A DNA stretch of 64,000 bases from Membranipora membranacea (taxonomy: Eukaryota; Bryozoa; Gymnolaemata; Cheilostomatida; Membraniporidae). Position numbers and translations under genes: made by a program. How positions within the stretch are numbered: position 1 is the stretch's first letter; the number at the start of each line of letters is the position of its first letter. The stretch is taken from assembly GCA_914767715.1 (NCBI GenBank), contig OU612065.1, positions 30,070,001-30,134,000 on the forward strand, in the 5' to 3' direction. Shown here in pieces: positions 12,260 to 24,560 of the stretch. The notes under the pieces were generated by a model. That model made no database searches, had not been told where the DNA came from, and saw nothing but the letters and a program-made list of their open reading frames with translations.

Positions 12260-14280
12260 CTCTCACACTTTTCATGATCAGTAGATCAAAACTAGGTTTC
12301 TTGCATACTTCCAATACCTGTTGATTAAAAATTATTTTGTTGTCACTTTCGATTCCTAAGAGTTGGTGGAATCTTTCATCAATAGTTGTTTTTGCGTAAA
12401 TTTAGGATGTAGTTTTGTGGTGAATTGATGGGTCGATTTGTCTCGCTGCCCCTCAACTCAGTTAAAGGGCAACCAAGGTTTCGCAGCAATGCATTAATGG
12501 GTAGCAAATAATGTGCTGGGCAGCATCAGCTTTGTGCATTACGCGATGCAAAACTCAAAGTAGTTGCTGACTCTAAGCTGGGTAACACTTCAGTTTAGGG
12601 GAGGTTCCAAGACTTTGCTGAAATAATTATAGAGCATAGGCTAAATAATAACAGGAACAGGAAACTGCTATGTGGTATTCTCTTTTAGCTGAGTTTGAGA
12701 GCCTGATGGAAGAAATGATTCACAAGAATTCTGGCTGAATAATCATCCGAATTATATTTTGTCTTTTTCCCCATGCAGAAGGTGCAATCTGCTAATAATC
12801 AATGGCCATCAATGAGAAGTTGTTTGAAACCTTGGATGAGATAGGACTGCTTATATAAGTTTTTCCGGCAAATATTTTACAATTCATCGGATATCTTGCG
12901 GAGATTGCAAACTCATTTAGGTATCATTGAGCTATTAGAAAAAAAACAGCTACGAATATGGAAGCTTACAAGAGTAGCTCTTCCCATTCTTTACCATGTT
13001 TTTGTGGCTGATCCCTTAACAAACCGACAGGAAATTGACTTTAAAGAGTGTAAAGAAAAGTGTAGAAGTATTAGGGGTGTATGGTTAGCTCTAGTAGTTG
13101 CCTATCCATTTAGTTGAAGACAATAAAGTTGCCTGAATGCTTGACCTCTATTCTACCTACACCAGCCAAGCCACCTCCCTCATTTCTCATTCCGAACTGA
13201 CAAGCCGTACAAAAAAATACCCTCCATTTATATTGAGATAATTAATTTTTGTGACTCATTAAAATCAAGTTTAGTGAAGTTGGATTGTCATGGGAGTTTT
13301 TAACTCAGGCTTAGTCTTATCTTATCTTTTGTTTTTTTTCCTTTGGGCTCATTATGGGCAGATGAAGCAATAAGTGCCCATCAAGGAGGGTGAGAGGTCA
13401 AAATATGGCCCTTGGTGCCGCAATAAAATCCTAAACACAGCAATCAACGAATATTTCAAAATAACTCTATCAGATGTAGAATCGGTAAAATCGGAAACAA
13501 AAATTCAACATTTTGGGGTTAATTTGTTTCACTAGGGTTAGTTCACACTAGTACGTTTTTGCGATGTCAACGAATGGTGGTCTACTCATGCAAGGCTTTC
13601 TAATCATTCCAGAAATGTCAATAATGACCAAAATTGAGACATCCTAAAAATGCTCAGAAAATGGAGCAGCGGAAGACAACTCCCCAAAATTGTCCCAAAG
13701 TCATTACCATGCTTTTAAAAAAAAATTCACAAAAACTCATCTAGATTTACCAAGAGAAACTGACCCATCAAAAAACTTCCAATGAGATAACTGAGATTTT
13801 GATAACTTTGAGAAGTCAAAATTTAATAGCCCTGCTGCATTGGGCTGATGTTTTGATAATCTGAAAAAAAATGTTGCGATTGCTTACTCAGAGTCTGAAG
13901 TGCCATGAATAGCTGAAAAAACTAAAGATTTATTGGGGAACAGAACGGCGTAGTTCGCCCGATACCCCTCATTCTCTATAACTCTAAAACTTCTTTGCTA
14001 TGCTGATAGCCTCCTATAGGTAATCAAGCCCTTATCAGCTATTCATAGCAAATTGAAATTTAACATCAAGGCTGGCAAACAATCGCTGAGGAAGAACAAA
14101 TAGGCAGTAATAAAGCTATCCAAGCTTAAGATATTTTGATAAGACAGCGTTTGGCTGCCTTCAATTTCCAAAATTTTTGATATACGGTAGAAATGTCATG
14201 ATGTAGAGAGTACAGAAAATACAAATTTATTGAACAGAGTTTGAGATAATATATTTCATATTTTCATGTAGTATATAGTA
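12260..14280. other. Gene-free stretch
   Basis: No reading frame here has recognisable domains or splice structure. Confidence 0.45.
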
Positions 14281-14444
14281 TGAATGATATGGATGGTATT
14301 ATTCAGTTGGTGCACTTAAACAGTTCAAAGTGCACATTGTCCAACAGCTGAGCACTAGCAGATTCAAATTTATTGTGTCAAGCTCTGATGATTACACAAA
14401 AACTACACTGAATGTATGTATCACTCTCTATAACTGAAGCAAAT

Positions 14445-14750
14445 TCAGTTATTTTCATCCGAGCATTTGCAGCTTTTCGCAAAGTTGTTTAAGGCAACTA
14501 TATTCACATGATCACTTCTATTTATGACAAGGAAATCCTCTGTGTTGGTTTCATCAGGGACACAGCATTGTTTAATCTCAGGTTGTCCTTGTTTTGTCCC
14601 ATTTACTGTGATTATATGCTGAAGAGTTTTCTCTTTGGTTCACATGTCCCTTCACAAGAGCCAATCATCATAAATCTTGGTACTAAAACATCTGTGCCCC
14701 TGAAGTCAATTAACCGATTGACCACATGACATGATTCCTCTGTTGTTCCT
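14445..14750 (-). pseudogene. CK5: frameshifted knot exon of the cystine-knot family
   Basis: A minus-strand exon follows the acceptor TGTTACAG at 14750 and aligns throughout with the last exon of CK4. It keeps all seven family cysteines: the single cysteine before HVV, the CEGTC motif, the CCVP motif and a CKC near the end. A single missing base after the CEGTC-E-P-K-R stretch shifts the frame and gives an early TAA. The correct frame resumes at the T-L-Q segment and continues to TGA at 14445. The 3' flank (14280-14440) also matches the CK4 flank (41030-41180), so the copy arose by DNA duplication. No signal-peptide exon is visible upstream before the LINE and U2-headed repeats at 15.3 kb. 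One base is also within the range of an assembly error. Confidence 0.82.
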
Positions 14751-15271
14751 CTGTAACAGAATGAAGCACAAGTCAAAATTATACTGCATAAATGGTTCAT
14801 ATGTCTGTCGCCATGGAATTTTGAGCATCGGAAAGATCTAGATGCAGGCAAGCTGTGGTGTTTAGATTATTTTCTTACCGCTTCTCAAAATTTCTTTGAC
14901 AACTGAATGCTCTTCTTGGTCAATAACTTTCTAGATTTAAGTTATATTCTCTTACTCATTGAATTAAGGGGGGGGGGGGGAGTTGGGTCAAAGATACAGT
15001 CTGAATGGGCTGGATTGAGAGGCCCCAGGTGTGCTGATTTATTAAATTCTAACTAAGAAGTCAATCCATATCGTCGCGCGTTGTTAGGTTTCTAGTCTTA
15101 TAAACCTCTGATAAATCTTCGAAAATCTCGCTACCAATTCTTTTATCATAAAGAAACAGATATTATTATGAATATGTATTATGGCACATACTGAAGGAAT
15201 AAACTTGTAACAACTACCCTCAGTTGTTATAACACGTGTTATCAAGGGGACTGAGGTGCAAAGGCTTGTTT

Positions 15272-15474
15272 GCTTCTTGGCCTTTTGGCATAGATCAAAG
15301 TGTCACTGTCAATGGCCGATTAGTGCCAGTTCAGTTTTGGCAGCTCGCTGCACACTTATGATTAGGAGGTCCTCTATGGCCTCACCTCAGGATGCATTCT
15401 AGTTTTCAAGGATGTATCACATTCTCAGTATGAGGATTAGGGCACCTTGCGTCCCTCTTTAGGGGCAGCCCACT
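15272..15474 (+). repeat. U2-snRNA-headed repeat, copy 1
   Basis: The first 35 bases (GCTTCT-GGCCTTTTGGC-AGATCAAAGTGT with small changes) match the conserved 5' end of U2 snRNA. The next 165 bases do not match U2 but match copy 2 at 17230-17440, ending in a shared hairpin-like CGTCCCTCTNTAGGGGCAGCCCAC segment. SINEs with U1/U2-derived heads (SINEU) are known, and Tx1-group LINEs of the Keno type target U2 genes. Either could explain the head. Confidence 0.6.
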
Positions 15475-16774
15475 CTTCTGTTTCTTAGCAAACCGCAAGA
15501 GGCTTCTTTGCAGAGGCTTTTTGCATTGTTTGCTAGGTTTTTTAAGGCCACAGGTAGTCTACTGAATAGGAGTAAAACAGAAATTCTTGCATCAGTTTCA
15601 ACTGCTGGAAGACATGTAGGGTCGTTGAGCGAGTACTGGAAAGACCGCATAAGATTTTTGGGTTTGGAATTTCAATAGACCAGTTCACAGATATGGCAGC
15701 GTATAATTGGAGCAAGGTATTTGAGAGAGCCAGGAAAAAGATTGAGGGATACAAATTGAGGAGACTGACCATTCCTGGGAAGATAGTTCTTCTCAACACG
15801 GCTGTTTTCCCGATGTTTTACTATTTGGCTATTTTAAATTTCTACCCCCAGGTGTAGTTTTAGAAAGTTTGTCACGTTTGACCTTTTAGCTTATCTGGTC
15901 CCCTGCCAAAAGGAAGATGGTAGGGGCTGGGGTCTGGTTCATCTGCTGTCTAAGGCGAAGAGTCTGTTTTTTTCTAACAACTTGTTACGCTGTGTTTCAG
16001 AGGATTTTGATCATCGCCGGAAGTTTTTAAGTACTTTTTTTCTGTGCGATGCAGGAATTTCTTTCCGACTGTGTTTGACAACGCAACACCACATATATTA
16101 GTATTAAAGAAGTCGTGCCCATATTATGGGCTCATTGAGCTGTATCGAGACATTTATGATAAATTGGGAGTTATTCTCCCTTTTACACCCTCTGTAAACC
16201 AAGTATATCAATTGTTGCTCGAGCTCATAGACATTCCTAGTCAGCTACGAGTCAAGTTCTCAGCAGGGCTCTCGGAGGAGAAGCAGATCTTGGTGTGGCG
16301 GTCTGTTCATTCTGGAGCGCTCAGCGCTAGGTATAAAGATTTCATGTGGAGGCTCTCATCTGGTTCCCTGAAAACGGGAGAAGTCCTGGCAAGATGGAAT
16401 ATGCCTGGGGTGAACACCGAGTGTGTCTATTGTAAAGGGGTGCTGGAGACAGTCACACACCTTTTTGTAACTTGTAAAGAACTGCAGCCAGCCCGCGACA
16501 GCTCCTGGCCTGGTATGGACAACAGTTTTTGGATATGGAGATAGATACAGAGAGGGAGCTTGCTATGTTGAATGGAGTATTTTCCGATCGAGTTGGGCAT
16601 AATGAGGGAGACCGCCGACTTTGGCATCTTGTTGTGGCACTCAACAAGGTTATATGGGACATGAGGTGCCGTATAATTCTTGACGGTGAGGTTTTTATCT
16701 TCAATGTTCTAAGGTCGAGATTTTTGTCTGCTGTTAAACCCTTTTTCAGCGATATCATCGGAGAGAATGAGTAA
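15475..16774 (+). mobile_element. 5'-truncated L1/Tx1-like LINE, C-terminal half of ORF2
   Basis: Starting immediately after the U2-headed repeat, a broken frame reads as the end of a reverse transcriptase: LLFLSKPQEASLQRLF follows where the YADD motif should be, then TGSLLNRSKTE and RIRFLGLEF. After a frameshift come NWSKVFERARKKI and LTIPGKIVLLN. The intact stretch 16044-16544 carries a zinc-binding segment typical of L1/Tx1 C termini (C-V-Y-C followed by H-L-F-V-T-C). The frame ends at 16774. At least two frameshifts and an upstream stop mark it as dead. Truncation falls right at the YADD codons. Confidence 0.82.
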
Positions 16775-17069
16775 TATTTTATGATTGATGGTTATCGTGC
16801 ATCAATAGAGATTCGTTTTCTTTTTTTTCTCTCATGGTTTTTTTTCCAGCAGTCACTCTCAATGACTGATCCGAAATTTGTTTTTGTTGCGAACTCTTTG
16901 GTGAGCCACGGGATAACCTTTTCTGCCGCTAGTGTGTGTACAGGCAATCGCTGTCTGCATGAGAATTTGTGGTGAGTCGGTCACAGCATACCTAACAAAA
17001 CCTAATACCATACACAAACCTTAATCAAATATCATCTCACTAATTTTCCTGCCTTTCACAAACATTATT

Positions 17070-17135
17070 CCCGTGGCTCAGTAGACAGTTGAAGAGGGCG
17101 ATATGAGTTCAATCCCCATTTTTTTCCGAGTTTCT
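17070..17135 (+). repeat. Possible tRNA-derived SINE fragment
   Basis: GTGGCTCAGTAGACAG resembles an A box, and GAGTTCAATCC about 25 bases later resembles a B box. The spacing is too short for a complete tRNA, so a deleted SINE head is the best reading. Confidence 0.3.
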
Positions 17136-17229
17136 GGTTGAAACGTCGTACTGTTTATCAAAGTTTTGATGACGAAGAGGCCTTATAGACCAGTATTTTG
17201 TTGATGTTCTGGCGTGCCTTAAACAGGAG

Positions 17230-17440
17230 GCTTCTCAGCCTATTGGCTAAGATCGAAGTGTCATGGCCAATGGCTGATTAGTGCCTGTTTCAGTTTCTGG
17301 CAGCTTGCTGCACACTCACGATTAGGTTGTCCACCATGGCCTCACCTCTATGAAGCATACTAGTTCACTAGGATGTATCAGACTCTCAGTACGAGGACTT
17401 CGGGCAAATTGCGTCCCTCTCTAGGGGCAGCCCACCCTCT
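17230..17440 (+). repeat. U2-snRNA-headed repeat, copy 2
   Basis: GCTTCTCAGCCTATTGGCTA and AGATCGAAGTGT match the U2 5' end even better than copy 1. The remainder aligns with copy 1 along its whole length at roughly 80% by eye. It starts just beyond the LINE 3' region, so the two copies flank the LINE in direct orientation. Confidence 0.62.
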
Positions 17441-17449
17441 GTTTTGTCA

Positions 17450-18470
17450 TAAACAGGGACTTCACACTAGTGAAGCAGTCTCAGCCTCATAGGCTGTGCT
17501 GATCACAGCGACCATGATTCTTGTACTTTCAAGACTATGTACAATGCAATTCTGGTAGTATTACAGAAATTTGTTGTTGAATAATAGACTAGCATGAGCA
17601 TGAGCTTCAAGCGTATAGAAATACACCAGCATCACTCCTATTAAAGAAAATGTCTACTTAAAATACCATTATAATTACATAGAAATGAAGGGGTTAACCT
17701 GAGACTACCACATGGTTAGCATGTGCTACATTGTTGCTACATTGGGGTTAACATGTCGTAGCTATGTGTTTAATTGGTCGCACAACCCCGTGATGAAGGG
17801 GACCAATTTCCTACCAGCACATCACGTGTCAGGATATGTTGTAGCAACCTTGCTATCACTAGATTTTGCCAACTGGGCAATTGATGCTCACCTGCTGGAC
17901 AAAATTGAGTTCAATGCTTGATGGACGATGTATCTTGAAGATGTATCCCTTGTATCATTTACTGCATTGTATCACAAATACAGCCATAATAAGCACTGCT
18001 ATTCTGACAAAGTTCCCTATAAAAATGAAACAATTTCACAATGATAGCTGAATCCAATTCCAAGGATAGATACACAGGTACCATATGTTAATACTTTCAC
18101 AGTTGATATCACATGATTTCAGAAAAGAAATAGAAAATTAAATGGTCTGTAAAGTTCAACTTCATCATAACCAGTCACTTCAAGTCCTGTCATTTTATTT
18201 TCCTTTGGTTGTGGAAGTGATTACCTTCAACCGTTCTTCTGAGATGAATGTTATGCAGCCAATGAAAATGTAGAAAAATGGTAATCAACCATGCAAAGAT
18301 TAATTATGATAAGATTTAATAATCTTTAATTGACTCACTCACCCATTTCTAGTTTTTCGAAACCGAATCTGTTATACAAATTCAGAATCAAATCTGCAAT
18401 CAGGTCGTTTCAAGTTATGAGTACCGTGGCCCATTTCTGCCATGCAGTGTTTTGGAATATTAGGAAGCAG
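17450..18470. other. Gene-free stretch
   Basis: No supported feature. Confidence 0.4.
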
Positions 18471-18472
18471 GT

Positions 18473-18605
18473 GCCTAGAAATAAAATGTATTTCTTAAAT
18501 AATCGAGTAGCTACCTAAAAACTTAGGAGGCTTGGTAAAGTTAACATGTGGCTGCCTAAAAATATAATGTGTTTCTTAAATAACTGAGCAGCTGCCTTAA
18601 AACAA
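18473..18605. repeat. Two-copy tandem repeat
   Basis: Two adjacent copies of about 65-75 bases share TGCCTA-AAA, then TAAAATGTATTTCTTAAATAA or a near match, and GAGYAGCTRCCT. Confidence 0.6.
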
Positions 18606-18639
18606 CAGACACCTTGAAAACTTTCAATACAGTTTTTTC

Positions 18640-19622
18640 TTATTAAAGTTTATTATGGAATTGTAAAATTCAAAAGCAGGTGGAATTTATTCATAAAGAT
18701 TGCGTGCATCATATGATAATGATTTTTGCATATTATGGGGAATGGTTATTTTGATTGAGTGGTGTTGAGGCCCTTATTTTAAAGAAGTTTTGATTTTACT
18801 GACTGGTTTGGTTTGATTCTGCTGAGATGTATAGATGCAGGGTGAAAAATTGCAAAAACATGCGTTACATCAAATATATGCAGGTCTGGACATAATGGTA
18901 TCAAACATCAATAGACCTTGACCTTTCGTTGAATATGTTAAAATATTCCTCTTCTCTACCACGCCTTTGGGCAATCCCGGTGTTAATAAAACCCTTGAGT
19001 TCACCATCCACTGTTGTTTTACATAAATAACATGATTTAAAGTGCACAAAACACTGTACCATACAGTACCAGTTGGGAACCTTACTCCCAGGGCACAATG
19101 ATGGTGCTTCAATTTCTTGAATGTGGTTGTTATTTAACTTGTTTGCAAATTAGTGGATAAACAACAAGCAAAATCTGTCAGTTTTTTGTGCAATCATCTC
19201 AAAATTTGATTGCATCAGCTCATCAGATGTAGAGATAACCAAGGAGCGGAGAATAGCCAAGTGGGTTATCCAGAGTTAATGTGTGTGTGTATCAGTTTTT
19301 TATCTGTTGCCTTATATAAGGCAAGTATTTCAATAATGGATAAAGGTTGGGTTTGGAAAATTCTAATATCCACCCTGCAGGTCTCATGATAAAACCAAAA
19401 TCAAGTCAAAAGGTCGATTCGCAGGACAAACAGCAAAAAAATTGAAATACTTGCCTGGTATTAACATCAATAGAAAGTTTTATTTGAGCAGCCTAGCGAA
19501 GATTTTGAAGATGTTATTGATTGGAGGGGCGTGTACAGTCATATGTACTGTATAATATGTAAGGGAGAAGTCTGCGTTTGAATCACACAACTGCTGACAT
19601 TCCTCATCCTCTGAAACTGAAA
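18640..19622 (+). promoter_or_regulatory. CK1 duplicated upstream/promoter block
   Basis: Blocks in fixed order recur upstream of CK1, CK2 and CK3: TTCTTATTAAAGTTTATTA; CAGTACCAGTTGGGA; GGAGCGGAGAATAGCC then GGGTTATCCAG; TTAACATCAATAGAAAG; GAGCAGCCTA; GAGGGGCGTGTA; and a TATA-like element (TATAATATG at 19551) before AGTCTGC. The CK1 TATA is weaker than that of CK2 or CK3. Conservation of blocks may reflect recent duplication as much as selection. Confidence 0.6.
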
Positions 19623-21776
19623 ATGGGTAAGCGTAAATCAGCAAGGTTTGATACTGACACTGAAATAACATGATGAGATTTAATGAACAAGGAATAATAT
19701 GAGCTTCGATATCTGTATATATTTTACTTCCTGGTAAAATCTTTTGCATCAACCATAAGGGCACTGGATATGTGACCTTTTCATTTTGCAGGAAGATTTG
19801 CAAGTACAGTAGTGCTTATGCTGGCTGTGTGTGTGATGCATAGTGAAGCAGCTAAGCTCAAAGGAGTATACAACACAAAGAATACATCATCTTCAGATGG
19901 AGCTTTGACTTCACCTTCGCAGACCAGGTAAGCTACCTCCTAGACCATGCAAATTGGGCAACCTGCTGCCTTTACCCCAGTTAAAGTCTTTCATTGAATT
20001 CAGACTACTTTTTTTTCAAAACATATAAAACAAGTGAATACGTTATTGAAAAATCAAAGTAAAGCAATCAAGGCTTCACAAACATGATAAATTGATTAAT
20101 TGAAACAAATTATTACAATTTTTTTATCAGTACTGAGAGGAAACATTGATCATTAATAAATTAATATATGAAAAACTTGCTACATCTTGAATCAGCGTCT
20201 CATCATGTTAAAAACAATTACCATATAAAAAATGGTAAATGAGTGCTTGACAAAGCAAGTTACATCGAAAAGTGTGTAGATAATAATGTTAACATCAAAA
20301 TTGTAGTATGTTTATTATTTACTATAGTAATACCAAGGCACGAAATTGTTGCCGATTAAAGTTGGACTATGCAATATATTCAGTAATATGTTAAGATGAA
20401 TAATTTACCTGTAATGAGAATGTAAGAAATCTAATAGTTTAATTTACTTGTATGCATGCAGTTTCGGATACTAGACTGTATGTATGTGATGTTATGTAAT
20501 AATGGACTGTAGTGTAGGAGTAGACCTCAGAAGTATATACCTCATTTGACATGTCAATTTTAAATCAAATCAAAAACTCTAAAAATCACCTGAAATACTA
20601 TGTTTTTAACAACAGTAAATTGTGAGGTTCAAAATAAAACCTCATGTCAATTTGAAGCATATCTATATTTTAGAAGAATTTCTACAAAAACAAGAGTAAT
20701 TATTCCTAATTATTATACTTATAAGTTGTAGGGTTTTGTGAATATGTGTATGTGTATGTATGTGTTAAGGTTGTCATGACATTTTTACCGGAACAATCAC
20801 CTTATGTACTGAGAACTAAGAAATCAGGGTAGAAAACCTAACTCTCTTTTCTTTCACCACAATGTTTCACATCGTGTGATTGCTAGGTCTGATGTATAAT
20901 AAATACACTTATTACATATTTCTAATGCCTTTTGTAGAGGTGATGCAGATGAACCATGTCGTATTGTCAAACGAAGGGTCGACTTAAGTGGCACCCGTGT
21001 GTTTGCACAGTATGATATAAGGGAATATTTGTACCTTGGGATCTCCCATTACCTATTTAAAAGGTCAGTGGAAAATATCTTCAACAGGGTGTTGACGTTG
21101 TATATTTACCTTTTTTTTGTTTTCAATCAAACCTGTGTTCTAACGATAGAAATGATACAGAAAATACAGACGCTCCTCAAAACAGTATAATTGGCGTGTA
21201 AGTCCTGCTTCCAATAGCAACTGAAGTGCCATGGACTCCCAGCACTTTTATATTAGCCAGTGAAGGCAAGACAGCTGCACACTCATTTACTCTCACACCG
21301 TTACTGTGGTTCTTTTCATGAAAAGTTTTTTCAAACAAATTAAACTTAATTAAATTACAAAACCAGGTAAAGTGTGATCAGCATTTCTCAGCTAGGGCCA
21401 ACACCCTTGAAATTTGTTTATTATTTGCGCTCTGTGGTATCTACTCATTCGGCATCCAGCGATTGTGAGTTGTTTACTCATACAATCTGATTTATATGTT
21501 ACAGAACAACCAACTGTGCGGGTAAACTCTTGTGAAGGGACATGTGATCACTATGATGGTTCGATGCTGATGTTCTACAAACTAATGCACTACGAACAAC
21601 CTGTGCCTAGACATTGCTGTGTCACTCATGAAGAAGAGTTCCCCTTTGTCTTTTTTGTTGCAGCGGGTGATGGTGACCTGAAGTCTTTTGCTACTGCCCC
21701 TAGGATGGGTTTGAATTACAATGCTAAAATTTATAATTCTGCTAAAAGTTGCAAATGTGCAGCTAAGAAATGTTGA
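19623..21776 (+). CDS. CK1: secreted cystine-knot protein with an extra intron in the knot exon
   Basis: Exons 19623-19626, 19792-19927, 20938-20996 and 21505-21776 give 156 residues. The first exon holds only ATGG. Exon 2 encodes a hydrophobic signal peptide (about 22 residues) and a Ser/Thr-rich linker. The knot part has a cysteine in EPCRIV, CEGTC, adjacent CC, then CKC, plus an additional final cysteine, the minimum set for a cystine knot as in TGF-beta, bursicon, glycoprotein-hormone or CTCK ligands. In its paralogs the knot is one exon. Here about 508 bases interrupt it just before CEGTC, and donor C/GTGTGT with acceptor ACAG/AA removes them in frame, replacing about five ancestral residues. 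The obvious alternative donor at 21063 does not keep frame. Likely an extracellular ligand or matrix-bound factor; receptor unknown. Expression depends on that splice being used. Confidence 0.72.
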
Positions 21777-21899
21777 ATTGGCTTGTTTTATGTGAAAACA
21801 AATCAGACATTTGATGTTGTTTTCTGTATTCTTTAACTTTTGTCAATAATTTCAAATCTATCAGGATACAGTAAGTCAGGATGCTCAAACAATATGGAG

Positions 21900-22680
21900 T
21901 CCTTCAAGTAGTAAAACTAAACATCACCATCCATAATTATCCTACATTTATCATACTACAATACTAACTGCTGTTGATCATTGGTGGTAGTTATCTCCTC
22001 CTTAATTTTCAAGAAGCTATCTGCCTCCTACAGTTTTAAATTAAGTATAACGGTACTTGGCCAACTAGATTGTTAGTCAGTCAGATAACTATTCATTCAT
22101 TTTTTTCTGCAAAAAAAGTCAAAATCTGACATAAGATCTCCAAGATCAAGTTTTTCTATTTGGGATGCTTTACATTTCGGCACAGTTATAGTTATAGAGA
22201 TTTGGCTTTTTTTGGAGCATCAGTTCAACATGCTATCTGAAAGTGAATGTGAGTGCATGTCTTAAATAACTTTTTAACACATTTTAAAATGTGATGTATA
22301 GTTCTATACCACTACACAACAAGGACATTCCACCTTTATCGTTGTTGATCGTAGTTTTGATTGGTTTCAGTTTAGTTGATCGCGTTTGATAACTGTATGA
22401 TTTTGAGAATTCATTTAGTTTTTCAGGACTATAAGTTTTTAAAAGCAATCGTAATAATAATAATAATTATTATTTGAATAGCATATTGACTGGCATAATT
22501 TTCAATTTTTTTTCAAAATACTTTGTGATATGAGAATTTGGTTCAATTCTGAGTATGACCCTTAGGGTAGCTTTTTGCATGGTTCATACACATTTTAAAT
22601 CTCTTTTGTTTTTATGCCCTCAAAACTCTAATAAAGGAGGCTAAAAGAATGTATAATTTTATTATGTCAGTAAGAGTATT
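21900..22680. other. Gene-free stretch
   Basis: 3' flank of CK1 followed by AT-rich DNA with a short ATT trinucleotide run near 22450. No gene seen. Confidence 0.4.
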
Positions 22681-22689
22681 TGGTCTAGG

Positions 22690-23690
22690 TATGGAGCTAT
22701 GGCACATGAACAATCACAAATTCAATTTTTCTAACGAGTTCAGCTATGTGTTCGGAGAATGAATTATTGCTCTCTAAAGTTATTCCAAGAAATTGTGTAT
22801 CATGTTTTATTTGAAGAGTTATGCTGTTTAAATTGAGGGGAAAATTTGAAACCAAGTTTTTTGTTTGGTGCGTTAAAAATCACCTAGATAGTTTTACCAT
22901 AATTTACAATCAGCTTAATTGCAAGACACCAGTCTTCTATGCTAGTAAGTTCAATTTTCATATCGGATAGCACTGTGGAGAACATGTTTGTGTCATCGGC
23001 AAATAAAATGTATTTCAAACTTGGTGATGCCTTCAACAGAACATTGATAGAAATTAAAAATAGTAGAGGGCCTAAGACCGATCTTTGGGGTACACCTTTT
23101 TTTAGGGTCAAAAATGAGGAATTTGCATCATTGATTCGAACAAATTGTTTTCTGTTCGATGAGTATCAATTTATGAAGTCTTTTGAAATGTTTGTAAATT
23201 TTTTGTATTAAAACATCTTGGTAGATGGTGTCAAAAGCTTTAGAAAAGTCTAAAACTATACCCTTTCCTTTCCTAAATCCAAATTTGCTGTCAGTAAATA
23301 TGTAGTTCGTAAAATAAAACTCATTAATTTGTGCAGCTAAAATCTTCTCCAAAATCTTGGATATGACACTCAATATTGGAAAAGGATGGTAGTTTGAGCA
23401 ATTAGTTGGATCATCTTTTTTATAAAGTGGTTTAACACGGGCTACTTAAAGTAGGTCTGGGAAGATAGAGTTTTGAATAGATTGATGTACCAAAGTATTT
23501 GTTGTCTTTTGAATGTCTTTGATGGGTATTTTGTCATACCCAGTTGATTTTTTGATAGAAATGCTTTTTACAATATCAATTATTTCCTGTAACCCAATTA
23601 GGTGAAAATCAAATTTTTGATGTAGTAGATTTGGATGGTCAAAAGACTGTCTAAAATCTGTTTTCGAAGTAGGTAGTGCCATTGGCACAA
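22690..23690 (-). mobile_element. Non-LTR retrotransposon (CR1/Jockey-type) RT remnant
   Basis: Minus-strand pieces in order: an N-terminal RT stretch with STGYDKIP; ISKILEKI and GFRKGKG; GIVLDFSKAFDT; GVPQRSVLGPLLFL; the catalytic YILFADDTNMF; and finally FLGITLESNNSFSEHI. These are the fingers, palm and early thumb blocks of a CR1/Jockey-like reverse transcriptase. The pieces lie in different frames, a segment is missing between GFRKGKG and the first aspartate motif, and the conserved GVPQGS has become GVPQRS. Endonuclease and 5' parts are absent. Confidence 0.85.
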
Positions 23691-23965
23691 TGGCACATTG
23701 TCGTTGGCTAGTCGATAGTATTGTTGCTGGCTATTTTGCTGATGTGTCCACTGCATGTGGAGTGCAGGAAAGTCGCAATAGTTGGCAATGCAAGGTTTTC
23801 AAGCCTCTGCTCACAGTTGTCAGATAATGGCAGCATAATATGAGTAGCAGAGCGCTGGATTCGCTCTAGTTTTTTCAGTGTCTGATAACAGATTATACCA
23901 TGCAGGGCAAGCGTATGCGATTACAGACTAAATATTGGCTACATAGAAAGTATTTAGATCATCGC
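23690..23965 (-). mobile_element. LINE RT C-terminal fragment of a second element
   Basis: Translation of the minus strand reads KKLERIQRSATHIM, RLENLALPTIATF and a short tail, the usual end of many LINE ORF2 proteins (L-E-x-I-Q-R-x-A-T, then L-x-L-P-T). It lies upstream of the other RT remnant in its own coordinates, so the two are separate insertions. Confidence 0.6.
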
Positions 23966-23999
23966 TATCCAAGCCCATGCGTTTCAATCATTTCATCAG

Positions 24000-24560
24000 G
24001 TATAAAAGTTTAAGGCAGACTTCTCTCTTTTATATCACTCAGTACACATGACCGTACACGCCCAAAAACATCTGCAAATGCTATGGTAGGCTGCTCAAAT
24101 AAGTTATTCAACAGATATTAGTCCAAGGCAGGTATTCACAGTTTTTTGCCCCGCAAAACAATATTTTAACTTGTTTTCGGTTTTATTATGAGATCTGCAA
24201 GGTGGAAAGGGGCATTTTCAAAACTCAAACTTCATCCATAAGTAAAATGATCGCCTCATGTAAGGCCACGAACAAAGACCTGAAAATTACATACACACAT
24301 AACCCTGGATTACTCACTTGGCTATTCTCCGCTCTTTGATTATCTCCAGCTCACTTGATAACCTCTGATGATTTGTTGCAATCAATTTAGTGAAGATCGC
24401 ACAAAAGATGAGACTGTTTTAACTTGTTGTGTTTCTACTAATTTGCAAAAAAATTGAAATACAAACCACATACATAATATTCAAGCACCATCATGGTCCC
24501 CTGGGAGTAAGGTACCCAACTGGTACTGTATTGCACAGTATGTTTGTGCATTTTACATCA
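24000..24560 (-). promoter_or_regulatory. Orphan CK-type promoter copy, inverted
   Basis: The reverse complement carries the CK promoter order: CAGTACCAGTTGGGTACCTT at the far end, GAGCAGCCTACCATAGC, GGGCGTGTACGGTCATGTGT and ATATAAAAGAGAGAAGTCTG (TATA). Immediately downstream the sequence turns into LINE remnants instead of the ATGG exon and coding region. It is a relic of a lost family member. Confidence 0.7.

Noticed and set aside
12896..13117. Plus-strand frame of 73 codons with four charged clusters
   Set aside because: No family resemblance, no flanking exon signals.
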